NCBI RefSeq assembly: GCF_004337985.1
Contig: NC_043741.1
Coordinates: 877,920-941,919 of the forward strand
Direction of reading: 5' to 3'
From: Pyricularia pennisetigena
Lineage: Eukaryota; Ascomycota; Sordariomycetes; Magnaporthales; Pyriculariaceae
Length of the DNA: 64,000 nt
Under the pieces are notes generated by a model. The model searched no databases. It saw only the letters and a program-made list of their open reading frames with translations, and was not told the DNA's origin. Within the stretch, counting starts at the first letter, position 1; every line of letters starts with the position of its first letter. Made by a program: the position numbers and the translations under genes. Positions 1 to 11,466 of this stretch are shown piece after piece.

Positions 1-405
1 CTCTGGGCCTCTGCTGTTGTTCTCGTTCCCATGAGCGCGGATACAAAGAGGCAAGAGAAGGACAATGCTGTCGGCATTGTAACAAAGAAGAGTAGGGATT
101 GTTTCTTTGTTTGCTTTATACCTTTACAAGGGGTCTTGCACCCAACATTCTGGCCCGGTCTCTGTACACATCTTTGTTTAGTCTAAAAGAACAACAACAA
201 CAACCTCTTTGCTCTTTAGGAATTTATTTACCATGGCTACGTCCCCGGTTTCCAAAGCATGTCGCCAAGTTCTTTACTTTCCGTACATCTATATCCCCGT
301 CCATTTCCCTGCTGGACTGCACCATCCCGTGACGCACGCAACATACATATATTCATACACACATCAACTCCCCATTACAAAAAACGAAAAAAAAAAAAAA
401 AGCAA
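1..405. other. Non-coding left edge
   Basis: No convincing coding sequence is visible. The stretch is probably the promoter and leader of the small gene that starts at 406. An A-rich run sits directly before that ATG. An open frame continues upstream of 406, but it runs through this A tract and has ordinary intergenic composition. Confidence 0.5.
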
Positions 406-1113
406 ATGTGCATCAAATCACTCTCCACCGACCGGGTCCAGCGCTGCGCAGCCTGGGAAGCCGAGGCGCGCCGCGCGGAGCGCAGCTGCTTCCTGTGCCG
501 CCGCAGGCGCAAGGTCTGCGACGTGCAGGTCGTCGTGCCCATGGACCGGCGCGCCCAGGAGACCAGCGACAGGCGTGTGGTCCAGCACGCCCACGACCTG
601 CTGAACGGCGGCCCCGGCAAGGCCAAGCAGCAAAAAGCCCGCTGGAAGGTCCAGGACCGACAGCGACCGCAATGTCCCGCGGCGCCACCGACGAGGCCAG
701 CCCGGCCGCCGCCGGCCCTGCAACCGGGCCACGTCGCCATGCAGCAGCAGCAACAGCAGCAGCAGCAGCCAAGGCCGATGAATGGCTACTACTACAACAA
801 CAGTAGCAGTAGCAGGACCAGTGGGCGCCCGGTCGGACAGCAGCGCATCGCGATTCCCATGTCCAAGTACTCGACGCTGGCCAACGCCAGGCCGTCGCCC
901 ATGCCACAGGTGCCGCCGCCGCCGCCGCCGCCGACCGCGCCTGTGGGACATAGGCCGACGAGGGAAAGGCGGGCTACACAGCACCCGGTGGCGGCCGCGC
1001 GCAATGTGTCTCCGATCGAGCAGTCTGATCTCAGGACATTCACGCCGTCGCCGGTAAGTCCCGTAGCCATGGTCAAGGTGAGATATGGCAAGTCCTACTT
1101 TGATATTGACTAG
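406..1113 (+). CDS. Hypothetical low-complexity protein (235 aa)
   Basis: I do not recognise a family. The single-exon frame has strongly raised GC from about 430 to 1090, which suggests real coding sequence. The N-terminal 60 residues hold a basic Cys segment (SCFLCRRRRKVCDV, about residues 27-40). This recalls half of a fungal zinc cluster but lacks the six-Cys pattern. Then come Pro-rich and poly-Gln tracts (about 113-121), an Asn/Ser-rich stretch, and a poly-Pro run near residue 170. The ATG at 406 was chosen because it is the first ATG inside the GC-rich part; the frame stays open further upstream. A GTAAGT at 1053 and a GTGAGA near 1077 could be splice donors, so the last 20 residues may be wrong and a further exon could exist. 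Probably disordered; function unknown. Confidence 0.5.
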   Translation: MCIKSLSTDRVQRCAAWEAEARRAERSCFLCRRRRKVCDVQVVVPMDRRAQETSDRRVVQHAHDLLNGGPGKAKQQKARWKVQDRQRPQCPAAPPTRPARPPPALQPGHVAMQQQQQQQQQPRPMNGYYYNNSSSSRTSGRPVGQQRIAIPMSKYSTLANARPSPMPQVPPPPPPPTAPVGHRPTRERRATQHPVAAARNVSPIEQSDLRTFTPSPVSPVAMVKVRYGKSYFDID

Positions 1114-2914
1114 TGTCAATTTGCCTCGATTGTTTCCTCATATCGCTTTTTTTAATTTTTTTTTATTCTTTCTTTCACTAAAGCCCATCATCGGCACATT
1201 GACGGCAGAGTCTCGAAAAGGGTCCTGCTCCCAAGCCAAGTGTAGTATTCTGTTCCTATGCCTGATAACATCTCCAGCTGCTATCTGCCGCGAGCGACCA
1301 GCACAGCTCAGGCACCAATTTTGCCCACCTGTCCCTACCTGTAAAAACAACCAGATTCAAACTTTTCAGTCTGACTTGGGAACCACCCTAAGCTCACTCA
1401 TGTTCCTGTATTGTTCTTGAGCCGTTAGCAAAACGAGGTTCTCCGCGCTGTAGACTCGACAGAAAATCAATAACAAAAAGATCAAGAATAAATCCCCATC
1501 AGAAACCCGAGTTCAAAGCACAACCATCCCCACACCCTCCGCCCCAACCACCTCCCGACAGCCCCGCGAACATATGACGATGCAACGCGTTTGGTGTGAG
1601 CCGGGTCGGGAGAGCCGAGACGAAGGTTGCCGAAGGAGGATCCGGAGAAAGGCCGCTGAGAAGAACCCAAACGTCCAAGTCCCCTTTTTCCCCGGAGACA
1701 GTCTCAGACGGCTCTTCCTATTACTGAGATATATTGGGTTGGACCCTTTAGAGGTCCGGATCATCATGGTATTGGGGACTTATTTCTTTTCAAATAGTAA
1801 ATAAAATGGGCAAGGATGGGGCAGCGAGAGGGTAGACAGAGTTATGCGAACCATGCTTTGTGGTGCTTGGTTCTCAAGACAAAGGACAACAAGACGAGAA
1901 TTGAAAAACGGGCGAAAGGCAGCAGGCAGATACCTGGGCAAGTGACTCCCTCCCAATCGATATGGTGCAGCGATAGATTGAACTGAAAAGGCAATAAGAA
2001 TATTCAAAAGCAAACTCACATTGAGCAATCGCGAATGTCACTAGGCAACACCTTCTATACTGGATGGCGTCGCGCGAGACCCAGCCAGGTTGTGGTGAGT
2101 AAAGCTGAAAGAATCTTCAGGTCGGCAAAATTTTGGAGGCGCGCTGGCTTTTGGTGGGAATCAAATGTGGGCCGCGCTGCTGTTTTTCTCCACAACCAGG
2201 CTGAAATTTCAACTTCAGCCACCCACATCTATCGTAGAAGCCACTCTCTGCGCAATAAATTATCTTACCAGCACATCTCCAAGGCCCAATCTTCTTTTCA
2301 ATCATGTTGTCAGTCGAACGGAGAGCAAAGTGAGGCTTGACTAACGGACAATAGGATTGTATTGCCTGTAATGATAGCTATCTAAACGTTAAACTGATTC
2401 CTTTAGCTTCGGCGTGCCGATGAGCAATGTCTGTGCCATCAACCAAAGCCATTCCATGTTTTCCCTTGTTATTTCTTCCCAAAGTTCCTCCCAATACGAA
2501 AATCCCTTTTGATTTCCGCGATGTCCAATCCTCAAAGTAAAAAAAAAAAAAAGAAGAAAGAAAAATAAAGAGCAAGTGAGGATAAAGAGAAGAAGCGCAA
2601 TCTAGTAATGCTGAGAAATGCGTAAAGATCATCTTCGCGTCGTAGGTCATCTTGATCAGCCGAAAACAAAAATCAGGGCCCACAATGACATCGTGTGTCA
2701 CCATGTCCACATAAAGAAACCAAAGATGCCGTTTCTGTCATCATGTCGCTCGCAAGGAAAAAGTAAATAAGTGCTCCCAGATAACGAGAGTGAAAATCTT
2801 GGGCAATTGAATTGAATCACGTGTCAAAAGAGACATAAAAAAAACAAACAATAATCAATAAATAATACAGGCTTATTGCTCCCGCTCCATCATAAATCAA
2901 GTAGTTCCATGGCC
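1114..2914. other. Intergenic region
   Basis: About 1.8 kb with no recognisable gene. The right part should hold the 3' UTR of the C2H2 gene, which ends at 2915 on the minus strand. Short frames at 1482-1804 and 2035-2340 are open on both strands, have no family resemblance and show no coding bias. An isolated ACGCGT lies near 1588, far from any gene start. Confidence 0.5.
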
Positions 2915-5185
2915 TCAGTTTTGAGAGAAGCCCAATCCCTGGTACTGGTTCATGCGCCAGTCATTAGGCAACAGTTCCTGAGACGTGGGCTGCGAGTATC
3001 CAGCGGCGACGCTAGGGATCTCGCCAAAGAGAGGCGTCGGCGAATTCTGCTTGACCCCGTTGGCGGGGAAGAGGCAGAAGTCTGCGCCCATCTGCGCGTT
3101 GTTTTGGAAATCGTCAAAGCTCTCATCGTAGTCGGCAAGCGTGCTAGGTGTAAAAAGCATAGCGTTTCCCTGGCCAGCCGGCGAGAAGTGGACCGGCGCA
3201 GCCTTGGTAGTCTCAAACTCGGCGTTGGTGACAAACGCAAGGAATTGCGCAGCGTCCTTTTCGCTAAAAGGGTTCTGCATCTGGACCTGAGCGTTGGCGT
3301 TGTAGATGTCGTCATAGACGGTGAAGTCACTGCTGGGGTCTTGGTACGGAGACTCGAAGGGAGAGCCGCCGCTGACGTTTGAGTGTGAGGAGGGGGTTGC
3401 ATGGTCGGATACAGCTGATGGAGAATAGTCAAGAGACAACTCCTGTGGAAATTGGATCTGGAACTGATCCTGAGCCACATATGTGGGAAACTCAATGTTG
3501 TTGTTGTACGCCGGCATGGTGTACTCCATTGGTGGGGTGGCCAGCCCGGCAAAAACACCGTTGTCGCTGGGAGGAGTGGGCATGTTTGTGAGCTGAGGAG
3601 TGGCGTGTGTGACACTGCCTGAAGGGTTGCTGTCAATCTTCTTGCCGCCGTTGGCCTTGGTGCGAACGTAGGTCCAGCCGTGGGCCTTCTCCATGTGTTG
3701 CTTGCAGTTCGACTCCCGTTTTGACTTGTATGGGCAAGGCTTGTACAAGCACTCATACATGGGCGGAGCCGCCGAGTGCTTGTCATTGTGGTGCCTGTCC
3801 ATCTCTTTCTCAGTCGGCCATCCATATTCGTGGTATTTGCACGTGGTGACGGGGCATTTCCACGGACGCGAGTGCGTCTTTTCATGCTTGGTCAAATCGC
3901 AGGGCCTCTTGAACTCCTTGCCACACCCAGGCTCACGGCACATCTTGGGCGCGTACTCCTCTGGAGGAGCGTTCTTCTTGCGGCGAGCCATGGAACGCAT
4001 GATCTCATCGTCATCGGCAAGCTGCTGGCTGGCTGAGCGCTTGAATCGGATGGGGCTGGTAGTTTCCTCTTCCAACTCGACAGGCTCGCCAGTGGCCAGT
4101 GAGATGGCCTTGCCACCGCTGATCCGAACGAGCTCAGCTGGGCGCCCGTTGACGGCAATGCCACCGTGGAGCTTTACCTCGTCCTTAATGTTGACTTCCG
4201 AGGCGCCTGCCTTCTTTTGATCAGAAAGCTGCTGAGCGTACTGCTTGATCTGATCGACAAGGTCGATGAAGTAGCCGCTGCTGTAGGGGACGTCCTTGGG
4301 GCGGCGCTGCTCTGTCTCACTAAGGTAGACAACCGTGGCCTGGATGCATTGAACAGTGGAAAGGCAGAAGTCAAGGTAGAGCTTTGGAGCTTTCGTGACT
4401 CCCTTCATGGCATTATTAGTATCCCCACCGCCTTCTGGGAGATTCGTCGGATAACTTACCTGTGCCGTCAAAAGCAGAGTCTTTTCGACATCCCTCAAGC
4501 AAACAATTTGCTTTGACTGAATCTTGCGCGGACATTCCAGGAGGACAGGGTGGAACTCCTTGAAAGAAGAATCCGCAAGGAGGGGCTTCAATGTGTGCTC
4601 AAACACACGGTTTGTTGCGCGAGCACTGAGGCTGGGAAGGTTCTTTGAGGTGGAGGAAGCGGCCGACCGTGTCACAGCAGAGCCTTTAACTCCGGTCTTT
4701 GCCGAAGTGGAATCAGCATTTGGTGTGCTCTTCTGCTTCGTCGACAGGATCGAAGAACCCAGTCCACTGTCAGATTCGTGGTGGTGGGATTGCCCAGGGC
4801 GACGGACGGGCCGAGGCCGCAGAACGCGACGTTCGACATCCATGTCTTTTCCGATCAGAGTAGGGTCCAGCAGACCCCTTGGAAGAGGGTAGCTGTTGTC
4901 GCGGAAAGCCTTGTTGGGGCTAGGAGAGTCCAATGACATGCCAGCAAGGGTCTTTTCGATATCGCCGAGAGTCAAAGCAACACGGCGACGATGCGCGTCG
5001 ACGACATCATCGAGGTCGGTATGCGATCGAATATGTAATGAAGGCGGCGTGAATGAAGATGAAGACTCAGGTGTTGCTGGGCTGGTGGGTGAGAAGGTGG
5101 CCCCTTTGGTGAGAACAGCCAAAGTGGTCTTAAGAGGTAGGACAGAATCAGGACGAGTCATCGGGGTCCTTCGAGGGTTCGACAT
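2915..5185 (-). CDS. C2H2 zinc-finger transcription factor
   Basis: Probable nuclear DNA-binding regulator. Three C2H2-type fingers lie at about residues 414-505 of the unspliced frame: CREPGCGKEF...HEKTH, CPVTTCKYHEYGW...H, and CLYKPCPYKSKRE...H. The first and third follow C-x4-C-x12-H-x3/4-H; the second has a longer loop. The N-terminal part is Ser/Pro-rich. The roughly 250 C-terminal residues are rich in Gln, Asn, Ser and Pro, as in activation domains. The frame is open from ATG 5185 to the stop at 2915 (756 aa). However, 4459-4403 is a well-formed 57-nt phase-0 intron (GTAAGT donor, TACTAAT branch, AAG acceptor); removing it gives 737 aa. I expect the spliced form to dominate. The finger arrangement matches a fungal family I cannot name to a characterised member, so no symbol is given. 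Confidence 0.85.
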   Translation of the reverse strand: MSNPRRTPMTRPDSVLPLKTTLAVLTKGATFSPTSPATPESSSSFTPPSLHIRSHTDLDDVVDAHRRRVALTLGDIEKTLAGMSLDSPSPNKAFRDNSYPLPRGLLDPTLIGKDMDVERRVLRPRPVRRPGQSHHHESDSGLGSSILSTKQKSTPNADSTSAKTGVKGSAVTRSAASSTSKNLPSLSARATNRVFEHTLKPLLADSSFKEFHPVLLECPRKIQSKQIVCLRDVEKTLLLTAQVSYPTNLPEGGGDTNNAMKGVTKAPKLYLDFCLSTVQCIQATVVYLSETEQRRPKDVPYSSGYFIDLVDQIKQYAQQLSDQKKAGASEVNIKDEVKLHGGIAVNGRPAELVRISGGKAISLATGEPVELEEETTSPIRFKRSASQQLADDDEIMRSMARRKKNAPPEEYAPKMCREPGCGKEFKRPCDLTKHEKTHSRPWKCPVTTCKYHEYGWPTEKEMDRHHNDKHSAAPPMYECLYKPCPYKSKRESNCKQHMEKAHGWTYVRTKANGGKKIDSNPSGSVTHATPQLTNMPTPPSDNGVFAGLATPPMEYTMPAYNNNIEFPTYVAQDQFQIQFPQELSLDYSPSAVSDHATPSSHSNVSGGSPFESPYQDPSSDFTVYDDIYNANAQVQMQNPFSEKDAAQFLAFVTNAEFETTKAAPVHFSPAGQGNAMLFTPSTLADYDESFDDFQNNAQMGADFCLFPANGVKQNSPTPLFGEIPSVAAGYSQPTSQELLPNDWRMNQYQGLGFSQN

Positions 5186-8084
5186 CTTGGCGTCCTAGAC
5201 TTGCGGGGAGAGTCCCCAGCTACTTCCACAACGTTTTGATGGAAGACGAAAGGCTAAGGTGGACTGTTAGCGCCCATCCAGAGGAATGCAGTACAGTTCG
5301 CAGAGATAGGGCTGAAGCGGGGATATGTGAGTCACAACCACGCAAGCGCGGACGCATCACATCCCCATGGATTCGAATGACGACAGGTGACGACGCGGGA
5401 TTGGCCGGCGCCCGGCTTGTTTAGGAACCGGCGTGGGATAGGAACGATTGAAAGGGAAAATGGGTAATTCCATGAACCAATCCTCGTGGATAGCTTTCAA
5501 GAGCTAATCCCAGGACGAGAGTGAGAAGTGAAACAAAGCAGTAAACATACCAGTTGGCCGATTTTCAAAGCAGGCACTTGAAGCCAGAACACGGAGGTAA
5601 CGCGGTTTGATGGCAGAGAAAGGCTGAGCGTCGCAATCCAATAGTATAAAGGACTTCAGCAAGAGAAAAGCCTGATAAAGGCGGCAGTAGACGGTGAGGA
5701 AAACAATGGAAGGGGATGGGGTTCCGAGCACTCCGGATCCCAGGCGGCCCGCAGGTTATGAGACGAATGACAGGAACAATTGGCGTATTCAGAGGCAAGT
5801 AAGCCCCCTATTCGTGGTGGCACAGGACGCTGAGACAGACAAAGAAAAAAAAAAACGAACAAACCCAATGTGATGACGAAGCAGCGGTCGATGATTGCAA
5901 AAACAAATGGAAGGAAAGAGGAGAAAACTCAGAAACGTCAGGCCGAGGGATGTTTGAGATGATGAGTGAGATGAATTGGCTGCAGGGAGACAGCTTCCGT
6001 CTTCTCATTTCGAGGGGAGCCATGTCCTGCCCACATTATTCTCGCGCTGTTGCCTAAAAGCTGCTCCACCTTTTGAGCAGCTCGTCCAATTGTGGTTAGA
6101 GGGAATTAAGCCCACAGCCCCAGCGTTGCAACCGCCCAGGGTCTGTCTGAAAGTCACTTTGTTTGTAATCACATAGCACTTTACCGCTATTGAGCCGCAA
6201 CAAAGTACATTTGCGCGCACTGCGGTGGGCTTGGGTTCTACTCCGCCTCCCCCCTCTCAGACCACAGGTTTCTGGTTTATCCTGAAGTCGTGATTTGACG
6301 CCGGGACACCTTTAAACATTATTTTCAACAGATCCTACAAGGCCTAGTTCTGTGCGATTTTGCTAGATGCTCAATGATTCAGGATGAAGGATCGAGCAAA
6401 CTCTTTCTCAATTTAAAATACTACGTGTTCGGCAGTACGGGAGTGCCATTTTATCCTTGTAACGTACAGACTCTAGGTACGTGATAAATAAGGTAAGACA
6501 ACTGAACCTCTGGCAAATCGAGTCTTCGCACGACACCATCGATTGCAGTCGCGTCGTCGTGGCCTTCCTTACTTCTTACTTCACGAATTACTGTATAGCG
6601 TGTAATCTCCCTAGGTATCGCTTTACAAACTTGCAGAAAGCCTTTTTGGACGGCACATAGAATTACCAATTCTAAAAATGAAGTATCAAAGGTTTTAGGT
6701 AGCAATTTAAGACAAGTAAACAAGCGACACACAGCCAGTCCTGGGCGTCCTGGGCTGCCATCAGACCCACCTATCCCCAACATTGATTCTTAGCGAATAC
6801 ACCCCTGGAAGAAGATTTACGGAGTACAGCACTTTGTAGATCTGGATAAGAGTGTACTGGATCAGTGATTTACAAATCCTTCCATCAACAACTATTCAAA
6901 GTAATATGCCATTCCAGGGAATGGATGGGCGATTGATAATAACGTATATGTACGAATGAGGGCTCCACCGATGGGAAGAGTGGACAAAAAAAGGCTATTC
7001 CTCCCAACCCAATTCCTGTCCTTGCTCACCGTTCGCGTCCAGTGTTGTGATTGCTTCATTTGCCGCCAATTGTTTGGTTGGGGTGGTAAGGCTGAGCCTA
7101 CTCGGCCACAAGAACTGGCCGGGGGGAGATCCACTCGCTTAATTAAAAATGGTGCTGTTGTATTCATATCCACCAATCCCCAGAGACTGGACGGAGCAAG
7201 CCTAGATTATACGAATTCCAGACCGTCCGTTCCGTTGGGTGGTGGAATCGAGAGCCAGAGAATCGTGAAGCCTGCTAAAACAAAAATTCTGTGACTGCCA
7301 ATTTCACCCGCCGCTTCCGTCTGGGTCGAACTCGAAATTCAACCGAGAGATACAAAAGCATTGGCATTGCGTGTCTTAGACAAAGCGACAAATCGGGATA
7401 TCTGGAACAAAGAGCTTGGAGAAAAGAGAAAAACCTTCCTATCCCACCTTGCCGACCAGTCACAACGAAGTCTGAACCGGACCTAGACCTAGTGCTACTT
7501 GAAGTCGTTCGCCATGCCAATCAGAAGGAAATGCAACAACCATACTCTGACTAGGTCTGGCAGCCTGTCGGCTCCCAATTTCCACACCAAGTTGATTGTG
7601 GCCACCGTGGTTGTTCTTTCATGCGATTCATATTTTGACTGAGCGATACAAAAAAAAAGACAGCGATAAAAAAAAGATATATATATATATATAAGTAAAA
7701 AAACTAAAGAGAGCCACAATGGCAGCCGCATACAAAAGCTCAATCGTTATGATATCGTGTATGTCTACCTGAGGTACCTAAACCAATGCCCGGTGGGGTC
7801 GACATGCCAGGTTGGGAATTTGGCTGCCTGTTTGCCTCTAAGCTAATTGTTAGGTTCTCGCTTAATCAGGGTAAGGTAGGTCCACATAGTAAGAGAGGCA
7901 GGGTAGCCAAGTAAGCTTCAGTAATACCCATGACGACATGTCAGGCGGGACGGCCCTGAGCGCTGCTACTGAGCGCTGTGGGCCCGTTTCAAACATCAAG
8001 TGGCATTACAGTGTTTGAGGAGTTTCCAGACGTATAGTCCAGCTTTTTATTGGATTGTTATACGATAACCACAAAAACTCCCAC
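5186..8084. other. Intergenic region, C2H2 promoter side
   Basis: About 2.9 kb. The part next to 5186 is the 5' leader and promoter of the C2H2 gene; the part next to 8085 is the 3' side of MPH1. Both strands carry only short frames, many starting at non-ATG codons. An AT dinucleotide run lies at 7677-7692. The segment 6340-6890 is AT-richer and contains TTTACGGAGTAC at 6816-6827, a 12-mer repeated exactly at 62011-62022. Confidence 0.5.
7677..7692. repeat. (AT)n microsatellite
   Basis: Eight AT units within an A-rich context. Confidence 0.9.
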
Positions 8085-11000
8085 TCAGTCGCTTTCACTG
8101 TCTTCAATAACTCGCCGGCGGACAGTACGTTTTGCCGGCCCTGCCTGAACGTTGTCTTCGTCGTCATTGTCATCGTCATCATTGTCACTACTGAGAAACA
8201 CCGCTCTGCTTTTCTTGGCAGGTTTACGCACCCTCGTCTCCAGTTGTTTTTTTCCCACCAAAACTCCAATGTCGGGCATATCTTCGTCGTCATCTGTCTG
8301 TTGAGTACCCGGCAGAGATGCCGGGACGAAGAACGGCTCGATTGCCGCTGGCGCTGCCGAGCCAGATTGTGAGGCCACGCCTGAGGACCGGTGTACTTGG
8401 CGACCTGGCAGGGGTCCCGACGATGAGGATTTAGCCAGAGTGCCGCTCCTATAGTCGTCATCTTCGTCTGATGTAAAGCCTGCCATATCCTTCGGGAAAT
8501 TGTCGTTGACTTCCCCATCGGATATGAAATCTGCGAGTGAACCCAAAGATTCTTCGTCCTCAGAGTCCCGAGTGATGGCATCGGCTTCTGATTCGGAAGC
8601 ATATTCATCCACCACAGATTGTCGTTTTGATCTTGAATCTGCAGCGGCGCTCGTTCTCCTTTGGCGGGCTGGCGGTGCATCATCCTCTGATTCGGAGGCA
8701 TATTCGTCCACGACCGACTGTCGTTTCGATCTTGGCGCCGCGGCAGCGTCTGCTTTTCTTTTGCGACCTGGCAGCGGCGGGCTGGCCGCGAATGATGGTG
8801 AAAGGGAGCGTTTGCGGCCCGATGATACGACAGTGACATCATCGCCAGATTCTTCTGCGAACGGAGGCACGGGTATGTCCAAATATCTACTCGTGTCGGT
8901 GTGTCCATGTGGTTTTGTATGCCTGGTCTCGATCCCCTGTGAATTTGACAGTTTTTTAAACAGCCTGACGCACCGTTTGGTATACGAGCCATGCTTGATA
9001 TGGACTGTAGGCCGAAGCACACGCTGTAGATCTGGATGGGCGGTCAAGCTCGGCATGCTGATTTCTTCGGTGGCTTGGTGAAAGAATGGCAAGTCCCTAT
9101 ACTTTTTGTTCAACTCTGCCAACTCTTTTGCGCTGAGTAAGACACGCTCAAGAGGAGGTATCGGGGAGATCTCATCGGTCTCCTTAGGTTCAACCTTTTT
9201 AGGTGACTTGGTTGGTTGAGCTTTGGATGTTGAAATGCCAAGCATGGACGCTACGCTGTTGAACCCTGTCTCAACGCCATCTGGCATGTTGAACTTTTTC
9301 TTGCTTGCCTTCTTGCCGCGCGTACTGCGGGCTTTGGGTTCCGGTAACGAAGTGTCTTGCGTGTTCTCGATAGGAATCTCCACCATGCGCTTGTCAACCT
9401 CGGGCTTAACGTCTCGAGGAACGATTCTAGAGGATAGATCGTGTCTAAAGTTGAACCTGCTACCCTCACAAATGAGCTTTTGCATCTTTTCGTAGTTATC
9501 CTGCGCCTTGGCATAGTTTTCCTCCTCTTTCCCCTTCATGAGAAGGAGCGTAATCTTTCCAGCCCTCTTCCTTCCTGTTCGTCCCATGCGCTGCAGCATA
9601 CGGATGGGAGACGAGGAGGCATCATAACAAATGATGAGGTCGACTTGGCCAATGTCGAGACCCTCTTCACCAATCGATGTGGCGACCAGGACGTTGAAAG
9701 TGCCATCTCTGAACTTGGCAATCGTCTCGATCTGCTGTTTTTGTTTCATCCCTTCACTTTTCTTTGAGTCTGCCTGACCAACGAAAAGTGAGGCGCTGAT
9801 CATAGGCTTGTGCACGTTGAGGACACGCGTGATCTCTTCCGCGCTGTCTCGATATTCGCTAAAGACAATAACGCGAGTGCTTGACCCTTCGCCAGCATCC
9901 ATGAAATGGTTGAGGAGGTTGTCACAGAGGTGTGTCAACTTTGGGTGACCAGCGAACCCGTCAATTTTGAGCCACTTGGATGCAAGATCCATCATTTCCT
10001 GGAAGCTCGGCTCGCCAATCAGTTGACGCTTATATTTGGAGCCTTTCTGTCCCTTGTCTTCTGTTTCAGCTCTGAATGCAACCAGGTTATCGTAGAATGG
10101 CCGGATGCCATGGTAGTTGAGCAGCTTAATGGCGTGAGCGAGACTTTGCAAGATAGTGAAGATGGCCATGAGCATCATCTTCAGTCCTTGGTTGGCAAAC
10201 CTGCCGGGACCTTTCATCCAGTCTTGTCGAGCTTTGAGAAGACCGAATGTTGTAATCGACATAGGATCTCGCCCAATATATATGTTCTGCTGGCTTATCT
10301 TGGAATGCAAAGGCTTCAAGGCTTGAGAAAAGAGCTCACTGATGCGAAGCATCTCATCCGACGGTTCCAAGACGATGCGATCTATTTCACGGGAGTGGAC
10401 ATAATTTCGTATGTCGATCGACTCCTCGGTTCTGATCTCAACGTGTGAAACGCCTAGATTGTCAATCACGTCTTGAACACCCTCGACGGTAGATCCTGGC
10501 GTGGCTGTGAGAGCAAGCACGCGGAAGCTCTTGGAGAACCGACGGATGAACTCGATGACCTTGACATAAGCATAGTCTCCAGTGGCGCGGTGCGCTTCGT
10601 CCACGACGAGCAGGACGATCCTTTTGGGGTCAGCATAGCCCTTTGAGAGGTCATTCATTAATGTCTGCGGCGTCATGAAGAAGAGTCGCTTGCCCTCCCA
10701 CTCAGCCTCACGAAGTACCGGCTTGGTTTCTCCCGTAAGAAGAGTGCTCTGCGAGCGAGGAATGCCAGCAATGTTTAAGCAAGCTTCGACTTGCTGAGAT
10801 GCCAGAGGCTTTGTAGGAGCGACGAAGACCATCTGCGCATTTCTGGTCCAACGGAAGAAGTTAAGTATAACAGTTGCTGCAATGAAAGTCTTTCCAAGAC
10901 CAGTGGGCAGGGCCACAAGTGTGTTGTTGAAAAGACCATTTTTTACGATGCTGAATTGGTAGTCACGGATGGGGCCCAGGTTGGTAGGATAGACCCATGT

Positions 11001-11466
11001 TTTTAGGGCCTCGGGATCAAGTTCATGATGTGTTGGCACTTCTGGGGGCAAGTCTGCGCGAAAGACTCTAGCATTGCGCGGCTGTGTCCCCAAAGGCTCG
11101 GGGGCTTGGTTCGCGATGCGCCCTAACAGGGTGGTCTGTTGAAAGTTTCGCACTTGGTTGCGTACAGGCTGAGTAGGCCTTTCCCGTTCCCTCTCAGGTG
11201 AGTAGTCGAAGGCATCTGAATCAAGATCCTCCAATTCCAGCTCTGTCGCATTATGGGACTATCATGTAGGTTAGCATCAATGCATGACAAGCTTTGCACG
11301 TGCAGCTGATGTATGCAGAGAATCAAGTTTTCCTTACTATCGCGTTAGAAATAACCCTTTTTTGCTGCTGCTGACGAGCATGCGATCCAATTGTAGCTGG
11401 TTTTTCGAGAGCCATCAACACCTCATCGGCGACATCGTCGTCGAAAGAATCGTAATCAGAACCCAT
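8085..11466 (-). CDS. MPH1: ATP-dependent DNA helicase Mph1 (FANCM family)
   Basis: 3'-5' SF2 DNA helicase that unwinds D-loops and remodels stalled forks; it acts in the nucleus in error-free bypass and crossover control. Exon 1 is 11466-11338 (43 codons), the intron 11337-11259 has a GTAAGG donor and TAG acceptor, and exon 2 is 11258-8085, giving 1100 aa. Visible motifs: Walker A LPTGLGKT at about 160-167, DEAH ([10 protein letters not shown]) at about 263, motif III TATPGS near 294, and motif [14 protein letters not shown] at about 599. The helical insert between the RecA-like lobes is present. The acidic, Ser-rich C-terminal 300 residues hold two copies of [15 protein letters not shown] spaced 33 codons apart. 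The start is fixed by the short first exon beginning [11 protein letters not shown]. The frame seen without splicing would begin at a TTG. Divergent from MEX67. Confidence 0.93.
8585..8733 (-). repeat. Tandem 99-bp-period repeat inside MPH1
   Basis: Two diverged copies (about 8585-8634 and 8684-8733) encode the same 15-residue block ending YASESE. They lie in the acidic C-terminal tail of the helicase, and silent differences separate them. Confidence 0.8.

Noticed and set aside
6451..6783. 110-codon minus-strand frame with a true ATG
   Set aside because: Somewhat protein-like in composition, but isolated in AT-rich DNA, short, and not recognised. Could be a decayed fragment; not enough to call.
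8006..9022. 338-codon minus-strand frame overlapping the MPH1 end
   Set aside because: Same strand as MPH1 but a different frame, through its low-complexity acidic tail; not independent coding sequence.
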